This document shows positions 1 through 9,600 of a stretch of 64,000 nt of DNA, piece by piece (the stretch's first letter is position 1; the number at the start of each line of letters is the position of its first letter). The notes beneath the pieces are model-generated. The model saw only the letters and a program-made list of their open reading frames with translations. It did not search any database and had not been told where the DNA came from. The position numbers were made by a program, and so were the translations under genes. The stretch lies in NCBI GenBank assembly GCA_937924805.1, contig CALDTZ010000027.1:1-64000 (forward strand). The letters are read 5' to 3'. This DNA is from an uncultured Saprospiraceae bacterium (GTDB lineage Bacteria; Bacteroidota; Bacteroidia; Chitinophagales; Saprospiraceae).

Positions 1-2
1 TA

Positions 3-704
3 GATGTGGAGATTCTCGATGAATCTGATGGTGGTTGTACTTTAAACTTTGAGGTACACGATACGGGGATTGGTATACCAAAAGATAAATTAGATTTGAT
101 TTTTGAAAGTTTTACACAAGCGGAAGCGCATACGACAAAAAAGTATGGAGGTACAGGTTTAGGCCTATCCATTTCTAAAAAATTACTAAAGTTACAAGAT
201 AGTGACCTACATGTTCATAGCATTGAAGGACGTGGGACCACTTTTCATTTCATGCTCACGTTTGAAAAATCGAATACCACGAAACAAGAGATTAAACAAT
301 TAAAATCAATAGAAATGTCCACCTTAGATGGCTTAAAGGTTTTGGTTGTTGAAGATAATAGTATGAATGTATTAGTCTTACGTAATTTCTTTAAAAAGTG
401 GAATGTATCGTTCGATGTTGCTGAAAATGGACAAATTGGATTGGAGCAAGTTCAAGTCAAAGACTACCAGGTCGTACTTATGGATTTACAAATGCCTGTC
501 ATGGATGGATATACTGCGACCAAAGAAATTAGAAATTTAGGAATACCTAAATACGAAAACCTTCCCATTATAGCATTGACAGCAAGTGTTTCAAACAATG
601 TCATTGACAAGGTACACGAATGTGGGGTAAATGATTATTTACCAAAACCATTTGTTCCCAAGGAACTATTTAACAAATTAGCACAACATTTACCACAACT
701 ATAA
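3..704 (+). CDS. Hybrid sensor histidine kinase, C-terminal part (HATPase + receiver), truncated by window start
   Basis: This is the 3' end of a hybrid two-component kinase. The frame is open to the window edge, so a GTG at position 6 is probably internal and not the start. The visible part begins inside the ATP-binding domain, with the G1 box DTGIGIP, an F-box-like FESFTQ and the G2 box GGTGLGLSISKKL. A receiver domain follows (about residues 107-232), with the phospho-acceptor Asp in VVLMDLQMPVMDGY and the conserved Lys in YLPKPF. In this family the kinase passes phosphate to its own receiver and then to a phosphotransfer or response-regulator partner. The sensor domain lies outside the window, so the signal is unknown. 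The gene converges on the nuclease-like gene, leaving an 18-bp gap with no clear terminator. Confidence 0.93.
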   Translation, partial: DVEILDESDGGCTLNFEVHDTGIGIPKDKLDLIFESFTQAEAHTTKKYGGTGLGLSISKKLLKLQDSDLHVHSIEGRGTTFHFMLTFEKSNTTKQEIKQLKSIEMSTLDGLKVLVVEDNSMNVLVLRNFFKKWNVSFDVAENGQIGLEQVQVKDYQVVLMDLQMPVMDGYTATKEIRNLGIPKYENLPIIALTASVSNNVIDKVHECGVNDYLPKPFVPKELFNKLAQHLPQL

Positions 705-722
705 AGGCACCGATTATTAGCT

Positions 723-3452
723 TTAAATTTTTATAATCGTTTGCATAGACTGATTTGAAGCATCTAACATATTAAACTTAATAATATATGTTCCAGCATT
801 TAAATTTGATGTATTAAAGGTTCTTTTACTCCCTTTATTTGATACGTCCAATTCCAATTGCTTGCCATCAAGTGACAACACTTTAATCGTAACATTTTCA
901 AACGATTCACCTTCTATTGTTAACTCATCATTGACTGGATTAGGATATACATTAAACGTTCGCTCATCTAAGTTTACTGTTGTGTTAATCAAAATCTCTC
1001 CATCACAGTCCTCATCTATTTCATTGTTAGGGATCTCTTGAGCTCCAGGATTGATCTCTGCATTTGTATCATCACAATCTTCATCCGAATTGTATCCATC
1101 ACCATCTTCGTCAATCACCTCTGCAATTCCATCACAGTTTTCATCCACATCATTATTTACGATCTCTTCAGCTCCAGGATTGATCTCTGCATTCGTATCA
1201 TCACAATCTTCATCCGAGTTGTATCCATCCCCATCTTCGTCAATCACTTCGATAATTCCATCACAGTTTTCATCGATATCATTATTTATTATCTCAGTCG
1301 CTTCGGGATTTATATCTGCATTCATATCATCACAATCTTCATTTGAATTAAACCCATCGCCATCCAGATCAATGATATCATCTACACCATCACAATTTTC
1401 ATCAATACCATTATTTGCGATTTCTATTGCACCAGGGTTAATTGCTTCATTCATATCATTACAATCTTCATCCGAATTATATCCATCTCCATCTTCATCA
1501 ATCATAAGTGTTACACCATCACAATTTTCATCAATATCATTATTAGCTATTTCTTCAACCGCTGGGTTAATATCTGCATTCGTATCGTCGCAATCTTCAT
1601 CTGAATTATATCCATCTCCATCTTCATCAATTATTAGGACCATACCATCGCAATCCTCATCAACATTGTTATTTGCTACTTCTTGTGCTCCAGGATTGAT
1701 ATTTGCATTCGTATCGTCACAATCCTCATCTGAATTATATCCATCCCCATCTTCATCAATCATCAGCGCAATACCATCACAATCCTCATCAATATCATTG
1801 TTTGCAATTTCTTCAGCTTCTGGATTGATATCTGCATTCACATCATCACAATCGTCATCTGAATTAAACCCATCTCCATCTTCATCAATGATTAGGACCA
1901 TACCGTCGCAGTTCTCATCTATTTCATTGTTCGGGATTTCTTTTGCATTGGGATTAACGAGTGGGTTATCATCATCACAATCCTCATAATATGGAGATCC
2001 ATCACCGTCATTATCAATAGTAAAGTTAAAATCTGCGACTACAGGCATATGATCAGAAGCAATGACTGAAGTATTTGATTCCAACCCTATAGAATTTAAA
2101 AAGGCAGGATCTAAATTGACCGTTGAAAGAGCGAATGCATTTTCAAGTTTTAAAGAAGAACCTGTATAAAAGATATAATCTAATTTCCCTGGATCATAAC
2201 TTCCATTTGGATTATACCAAGTATAATTAAATGGGAAACCAGTCGTGGTTGGGTTTGCATCTTCAAGAGGGCTTCCGTCCGTATCAGGACCAAAATCAGG
2301 CCCAAAAGTTGCATTATCCACAATATCACCGTTGATCATTGATAAAACATCTTGGTTTGAACCAACCATATTCATATCTCCAAGAATTAGCGTTGGCGCA
2401 TCAGCCGGATAATCAAACCCACCCACATTTTCATCTCGCAACACCCTCAATATCAAGTCAATTTCTTCTTGTCGTTGCTCATCATTTGCACAACAAGGAA
2501 GATGCGCATTATAAAGGACCAATGGTCGATCATCTCCAAAAGGGTGAAGTAAAAAAACGCCGTTGCCATCTATTTGGTTTGACCCCATTAAACCTGTTTT
2601 TGAAAACACCAAAATATCAGGATTAACACCATCATACTGCCATTGACCTTGCTCTAAAGGCAATATATCATCCAGTACAGCAGCTACTTGTTGAGGTGTA
2701 TGATCATAGATCTCTTGGAAGGCAATAACATCGGGATCTAAAGCTTTGAGAATGTTTCTTTGAGCCAAACCTGTACCTACATTAAAAAATCCATCTTGCT
2801 TCGAATTATAGGATACAACTCGAAGGAATGATTCCTCTTGCTTTTCAAAATCATAGACTTGTGGCTCAAAAGTGATTGAATTATCGAAGGTATATTCAAT
2901 TCCTCCCATTGTATTGGGGATTGCATCTCCGTTGTTTACTCCATTTTCTAAAAATATTGAAATTGCTCCGTCAAGAAATATAGATCCTGCATTTATTGTA
3001 ATATTTCTGGCTATTGCAACTTCAAAAGTCGTCGAAGTAACGGTCGGAGCTGAAACTAGATCTAGTAATACAAAGTTTCCACCTTGACTTCCTTCTTCCA
3101 AATTAACAAATGCATCTCGCTCTGAAAAGTAATACGTCAACTCAGAACCTAATCCGTTTCTTGGAAAACCTGTTTCTGAATCTTGGTCAGCATCAATAAA
3201 TAAGCCTAAATCTTCAGCATCGAGGATATCAAGTTGTTGATTGAATTCCATTTTTATATAAAAATAAAGATCATCATTCCAACATTGAACACGTTCAATA
3301 TCTAAGGTATTTTGAACATCTCCTGCATCATCATATGAAGGCATACTTTCTGTCCAATCCTCAAATCGACCATCTACAAAAATCTGCCCATTTGCCGTAA
3401 GGCTAAATATCATCCATCCTATCAACCATCCAATCTTTCTCATATTCTTCAT
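723..3452 (-). CDS. Secreted endonuclease/exonuclease/phosphatase-family protein with eight MopE-type metal-binding repeats and T9SS type A sorting domain
   Basis: The 909-residue protein starts with a signal peptide (residues 1-22, cleaved near TANGQ). Residues 23-200 look like a beta-sandwich module and carry the stretch FIDADQDSETG. Residues about 208-477 form an endonuclease/exonuclease/phosphatase fold with the expected metal and catalytic positions: E247 in AFQE, H317 in NAHLP, D359 and N361 in GDMN, and D467-H468 in SDHMP. Eight near-identical 43-residue repeats follow (479-822), of the type IDEDGDGYNSDEDCDD...NPGAxEIxNNxIDExCDG, resembling the putative metal-binding motif of MopE-like proteins. 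The last about 80 residues are a type A T9SS tail with the YPNP motif. I infer a surface-bound or released Ca2+-stabilised nuclease or phosphoesterase that could scavenge phosphate or degrade DNA; the substrate is not shown. A hairpin terminator separates it from the adhesin gene upstream. Confidence 0.9.
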   Translation of the reverse strand: MKNMRKIGWLIGWMIFSLTANGQIFVDGRFEDWTESMPSYDDAGDVQNTLDIERVQCWNDDLYFYIKMEFNQQLDILDAEDLGLFIDADQDSETGFPRNGLGSELTYYFSERDAFVNLEEGSQGGNFVLLDLVSAPTVTSTTFEVAIARNITINAGSIFLDGAISIFLENGVNNGDAIPNTMGGIEYTFDNSITFEPQVYDFEKQEESFLRVVSYNSKQDGFFNVGTGLAQRNILKALDPDVIAFQEIYDHTPQQVAAVLDDILPLEQGQWQYDGVNPDILVFSKTGLMGSNQIDGNGVFLLHPFGDDRPLVLYNAHLPCCANDEQRQEEIDLILRVLRDENVGGFDYPADAPTLILGDMNMVGSNQDVLSMINGDIVDNATFGPDFGPDTDGSPLEDANPTTTGFPFNYTWYNPNGSYDPGKLDYIFYTGSSLKLENAFALSTVNLDPAFLNSIGLESNTSVIASDHMPVVADFNFTIDNDGDGSPYYEDCDDDNPLVNPNAKEIPNNEIDENCDGMVLIIDEDGDGFNSDDDCDDVNADINPEAEEIANNDIDEDCDGIALMIDEDGDGYNSDEDCDDTNANINPGAQEVANNNVDEDCDGMVLIIDEDGDGYNSDEDCDDTNADINPAVEEIANNDIDENCDGVTLMIDEDGDGYNSDEDCNDMNEAINPGAIEIANNGIDENCDGVDDIIDLDGDGFNSNEDCDDMNADINPEATEIINNDIDENCDGIIEVIDEDGDGYNSDEDCDDTNAEINPGAEEIVNNDVDENCDGIAEVIDEDGDGYNSDEDCDDTNAEINPGAQEIPNNEIDEDCDGEILINTTVNLDERTFNVYPNPVNDELTIEGESFENVTIKVLSLDGKQLELDVSNKGSKRTFNTSNLNAGTYIIKFNMLDASNQSMQTIIKI
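987..2018 (-). repeat. Eight tandem 129-bp repeats encoding 43-residue MopE-like metal-binding units
   Basis: The block encodes eight in-register copies of a 43-residue unit with two Asp-rich motifs (DEDGDGYNSDEDCDD and IDExCDG), each containing two cysteines. Copies 3, 4, 7 and 8 are the closest to each other, which suggests recent duplication. The low-complexity composition also creates long open frames on the opposite strand, which are shadows. Confidence 0.9.
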
Positions 3453-3556
3453 TCATTTTAAAGCGAAATTAAATATAAGGAAGAATACTTAATTCATTTG
3501 TTCATTCTCTTTGTTGTAACACATTCACGACTTATTAAATAAGAATACATCCAAAA

Positions 3557-3590
3557 AAAAAGGGCTATAATGAAAATTATAGCCCTTTTT
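3557..3590 (-). terminator. Strong rho-independent terminator (symmetrical)
   Basis: A perfect 15-bp stem, AAAAAGGGCTATAAT paired with ATTATAGCCCTTTTT, encloses a GAAA-type tetraloop. The A-run on the left reads as a U-tract for minus-strand transcripts, so it should terminate the adhesin gene ending at 3607. It could also work in the opposite direction. Confidence 0.88.
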
Positions 3591-3606
3591 AACCTTCTTG
3601 CCAAAA

Positions 3607-6600
3607 TTATATTTTTACAATATTATAGGCATGACGGGTATTGTTATGATAGAAATATAAGTTATAAACACCGCTTTCATAATTAGAAACATCAAGCATT
3701 AATGCTCCTTCTCTGTCTAATGATAGGTTGTCTATCGATTGCATCATCTTTCCAGATTGATCAAAAATTCGGACGAGAACTTTTTCGTCAACTTTTGCAT
3801 CATCAATTTTTATGGTAATATAATCTATCGTTGGATTTGGATAAACGGATGAAGTTTTGATCGTGCTCGATAAAAAGTTACCCTCATCAAATAATCCTGC
3901 ATCCAAGTTCCTCATATTTACGGTTTCATCCAAATAGATTAATGGACTCATTCCATTTTCGTTGACATCACTATCAACATCATCATTAATGCCTTCATCT
4001 TGTTCTGAATATTCGTAACCAATAGGTGCTACTACTCGCACATAATAATACCCAGGCATCAACCCATCAAATGTATATTCTCCTGCGATGTCCGTAAAGG
4101 TTGAGAATAGGACTATTTGATTTTCATCCAATAACTGGACTTCGACATTTGGTAATCCTCGTTCATTGAAATCCAAAAGTCCATTTTTATTCTCATCAAA
4201 CCAAACCAAAGTCCCTACTGCTGCTGAAGTATGCCTTACTCCTGCATCTATATCTCTATTTATAGAGTTGTAAGGAACATTAATAACATCTGTGTTACCT
4301 GATGGATTTACATCACTATCTAAAGCATCGTCTCCAATATCTTTTGGTACAAATTGCAAGAACCATTCTTGTTCAAACATTAAATAGTAATTTCCTGCTA
4401 GTAAGTCATCAAATAAATAAGATCCGTCTGCATCTGTCGTTTTAGTATCCATGAGTATCCCATCTTCATTCATTAAATGAACAACCACATCGGATTCTCC
4501 AATTTCATCTGAATCTTGCAATCCATTTCCATTAACATCAAACCAAACTCGATCACCCAATGAAGAAGGCAAATAGAAGCCACAATCAATATCAAATGCT
4601 TCTATACCTGGAACCAGTTCAAAAATATCTGTACTTCCATCGACAATTGCGTTTGTAACATCAGAGTCAAACGAATCATTATCCCCACTATTTGACGGCA
4701 CCGTTAAATAACCCGCAGGCACTTCAAAAACTAGGTAATAGAGTCCCGTTTGTATATCTAGAAATTTGTATTCCCCATTTTCATTCGTCATGGTTTCCTC
4801 TTGATATATACCGTTCGAATTGTAGAGTGTAACCAATATACCACTTAGGCCTGGTTCTCCTTGTGTCTGAACACCATCTCCATCTAGATCTTCCCAAACG
4901 GTATCACCAATATCCGAAGGCTTAGGAATAATACCTATATCCCACGTATTGTCAAACTGACCAGAAGCTACACTAAACTTCATCGTGGTATTGGCTCCGT
5001 TTGTATGATCTATATCCGAATCAATGGCATCATTTGCACCTACATTTGGCAGCGTTGGTTCGTATCCAAAATCTAATATTACCTTAAGATAATATTCGCC
5101 AGGGGTAAGGTTTTCAAATGATAACTGCCCTTCGGAATTACTAATTTGGGATGACATAACTTGTCCATTATTGTTCACTATATCTACCTCTAGACCAGGA
5201 CGAATAGATTCTGCTAATTGTTGAAGTCCATCCATATTCTCATCATTCCAAGAATATCCAACCACTTCAGCATACTGATAGAATCCTCCATTTACACCTG
5301 TAATAGCATCGCCGAATACAAGCTCAAATTCATCTGTTGTATTAGATCCATTTGCTTGAGTGATATCAGCGTCAATTTGATCATTTGATCCAACATTAGG
5401 TAACGTAGTATTAAACGAAGGATCTAAATCGAAGGTCAAATAAAAAGTACCCTCCTCTTCGATCAACAAAGCGTAAGAACCATCACTTGACGTCGTTGTA
5501 TTATCTACAAGAACTCCCGAAGTATTATAAATGGAAACACCAATACCTTCATATCCCATATCGTCAGTAAGAAATAAACCATCAGCATTCATATCCTCAA
5601 ATACAAATCCTTGCACAGTTGCTTCCAGTACTGCATCAGGATCAATGTATAAAGCAACATCTATATCTAGATTATTTTCACTTTGACCGACAGTAATAAA
5701 ATTACTTGTTCCAGCATTCCCTACATTCACTATGATATCCGAATCCTTGGAAGTATCACTTCCTTGAAGTCCATCTGAAAACAAATAATTTTCTGGCAAT
5801 GTAACATTGATTCTGTATGTCCCAGCCGCTAAATTATTAAATGTGTACTTCCCTGAACTATCCGAATATCTTGTGTCAACAACTGAATTCATATCATTAA
5901 ATAAGACAACTTCAACACCTTCTATACCAACTTCATTTTCATCTTGAATACCATTCAAATTGACATCATTCCAAACAAAATCACCCATCGAAGCACCACC
6001 AATGACTTCTTTAAATAATCCCGCATCATAATATTGAGTATCATCATTTTCAATGATAAAAATCGATGTCTTAAAATCTCCAAAAGCGTTTATAAAGTCT
6101 GAATCAATGTTATCATTCATACCTATATTTTCAGGACTTGTTAAATAATCAGACGGCACTTTCACGCTTACAAAGTAGCTACCATCGACTACATCCTCAA
6201 ATTGGTACGACCCATTTTCATCCGTTGTTACCGTACCAAAAAGAGTATTAACATCATCATAAAGTTCTACTTGAATTCCTTCGATTCCATCTTCATTTGT
6301 ATTAATACCATCTTGATCTTCATCTAAAAATATGGTTCCTGCAATGGTATTATCATCTATCGGCATCACTGGTTCATCTTCAACACCTGCATTGATTGAT
6401 GTAATGATCATTTTGGATGCTAAGGTGATTCCATCTGTTAACCCAAACCCATTAAAATCATTGATAACATCTGAATCAAGTGCTTGATCAGGCCCAATAT
6501 TTGCATCTACAAATAGCGCATTTTCATTTATAAAAAATCCAATATAATACATTTCAGGTCTAAGCATATCGAATGAATATATCCCCTCTGCATTTGTAAG

Positions 6601-9600
6601 CGTCGAATCTAATAAGTCACCTATTGTATCAATTAAATAAACACGAACATCTGCAATTCCAGCTTCCATATTGGTATCAAATACTTGATTATTTTCGGTG
6701 TCTAACCACACCAATCCATTGATCGTCCCGTAGCCAAAAACCCCTGCATCTATATTTTGGGTTACTTCATTTTGTTTGATGTCAAATTCATTCGTTGTTA
6801 AAACATTATTTATTTCTTGTATATCAGAATCCTTCGTCGTATCAGTGCCTACTTGGAAATACGTTGGTACAAATGGCTCTTCAAATTCAAACGTTAAATA
6901 ATAGCTACCTGGTAGTGTTTCAAAACGATACGCTCCCACTTCATTTGTCTGTTGCTCATCAATCAACGTATGGTCTAAATCAAAGATTTGCACCAATACA
7001 TTTGACAATCGATTTTCTTGTTCGAATACACCGTTTGCATTCAAATCCTCAAAAACGACACCTTCAACAAACCCAAGTTGAACTTCAATTTCTTCTTCAT
7101 AAATTCCAGCATCAACATCTAATTTTATTTCATTTGACTGAATAAAAAAGAGGTCGGTTTTCCCAATATTTTCTGTAACAAAGGTAATATCTGAATCTAA
7201 ACTTGAATCTGATAATTGTTCTGCCAGTGTAAATTCATAGGTATCTGCCAAGGTGATCTCAACAGAATAAATACCTGGTTTTAAAGCCGAAAATTGATAG
7301 TCTCCATTTGAATCAGTGACCGTTTGATCGATAAGATTATTGTTACTATCAAAAAGTGCTATGGCTACATTTTCTGCACCGCTTTCATTTATATCCTGAA
7401 CGCCATTTTTGTTAGTATCAACCCAGACAAAATCGCCAACATCACCAAGACGATAAAAACCAGCATCGATTGATTTATCATCATCACCCAATGCAATTTC
7501 AAATATTCCCGATGTAACTTTATCATCGGCAAAAATGAAATCAGAATCTAGCAATTCATCCAATCCTACATTATTTTCTGTTAATATCCAAACACTATTT
7601 TGACTTGGAATATCGATATAGTAAGAACCCGTGCCATTTACATTAAATGAATAATTTCCATTTTCATCAGTATTTGTAATAGCAACAATACTATGAGTAT
7701 CATCAAATAAAACAAGATTTACATTAGAAATAGATGTTTCATTAAATGTATATATTCCATCAGCATCAAGATCTTCCCATATTCTACCTGTTACAAACGA
7801 TTGTTGATTTATAAGACCAATATCAATATTTGTTCGTTCATCTCCAGATTTTATTGTTATTGGATCTGTACTTCCTGTTTGCCCCGTAATATTGTTGATA
7901 TCTGAATCTATATCATCATTATTCCCCGTATTATCAGCTGTAAATGTAAATTGATTTGGAATCTGTAATCGCACGGTATAGACACCTGGATGTAGATCTG
8001 GAAACGTATAATACCCATCAATAATTTCGGTAGAACCAACTTCAAAACCATTCTCATCTAATAATGCTAAGACTAAATCTTTTGCATTGGTATCGCCATC
8101 ATTGTATATACCATCAAAGTTTTGATCGATCCATACTTGATCACCAATACTACCTAATAAATAAACACCTGCATTAATATTTGCAACTGGTTGAAAGGGT
8201 ATAATTGTATATTCATTTGTGATCCCAGATGAGCTATTGGTTACATCTGAATCAATTGCTGTATTATTACCAGCGAATGCCTCAGAAAATATGAACTGCT
8301 CATTAACTAAAAATTTTAAATACACATCACCTTGCGGAATGGTTTTAAAAGAATAAAAACCTAGAGAGTCCGTTCTGTTATTGGCAACCAATTCATCATT
8401 ACTATTGAATACCTCTACTCTTATATCTTCTAGTGGTGGTTCATCAAATTCTATAAGTCCATTACCATTTAAATCATGCCATACGACCCCATTTACTTCA
8501 CCTAAGGTCGTAATATAGCCTGCATTTACACCGACGACCGTTTCGGACGGATTAACTATAAAATAATCTGTAAACCCATTTTCAGTTACGACATCACTAT
8601 CTGTGAGTTCACTTGATCCGTTAGGCGCCACAAAAATATAATTATCAAGAATTGGAAATTTAACTTGATATTCACCAGGAATTACATTCTCGAATATATA
8701 CGCTCCCTCCTTTCCAGGAATAGAATATGAAATGGTTTCATCTACGATATTTCCATCTACATCATATAAATAAACGACAACATCAGATTCTCCCCATTCT
8801 TCCGCGATTTCAAATGCACCAGTATTATTTTGATCATACCATAGACAACCAACGATCGAACCTACTAAAGGTACCAAACCAGCGTCTATATCTAATCGAT
8901 CACTCGTAGCTATAACCTCGAAAAGTCCAGTCTCCCCAGATTCGTTTACATCCGAGTTATTGGTTTCATCGATGGTCACTGTTTGAGTAAACGAATAATT
9001 TGCTACTTCATCAAACGTGATATAATAACTTCCTGGCCAAATATTTTCAAATAAATAGTAACCGGATCTATTTGTAATTGGATCATTGGTGGTAACTAAT
9101 TCTTCAACCAACACATTATCCTCATCAAATAATTTAACACTTACTCCATTAAAACCACTTTCATCAGCATCTTGTATTCCATCCGCGTTGGTATCGATCC
9201 AAACATAATTACCAACAGACACGGTATTAGTATATCCAGCATCATATAAAACAAATTCATTGGATATTAAACCAAAACAATCGGTGGTACCTGAACCTGT
9301 AAGAACATGATCATTGTTTCCTGTAACATCCGAATTTAAATCTATAGGCTCTTGATTTGAAATTGTAAACTCATAACTTTCTACATTATCAAAAACAACG
9401 AAATAATCATTTACAATTATTTGGAAGAAAAAGTACTCTCCTACAGAATTTGTAGTCGTTGATTCAATAAAAGTTCCATCACAAGAATATAGATCTACAA
9501 CAATATTATTAATTCCTTCTTCTCCTGGGTCTTGAATTCCATTTCCATTTACATCATACCAGGCTAAGCCTCTCAATTTTCCAGTATTATAAATAAACCC

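Noticed and set aside
1051..1989. 312-codon open frame on the plus strand, rich in Ser/Ile/Pro
   Set aside because: It lies entirely opposite the MopE-type repeats of the minus-strand nuclease gene and its periodic composition mirrors them; no signal or domain of its own.
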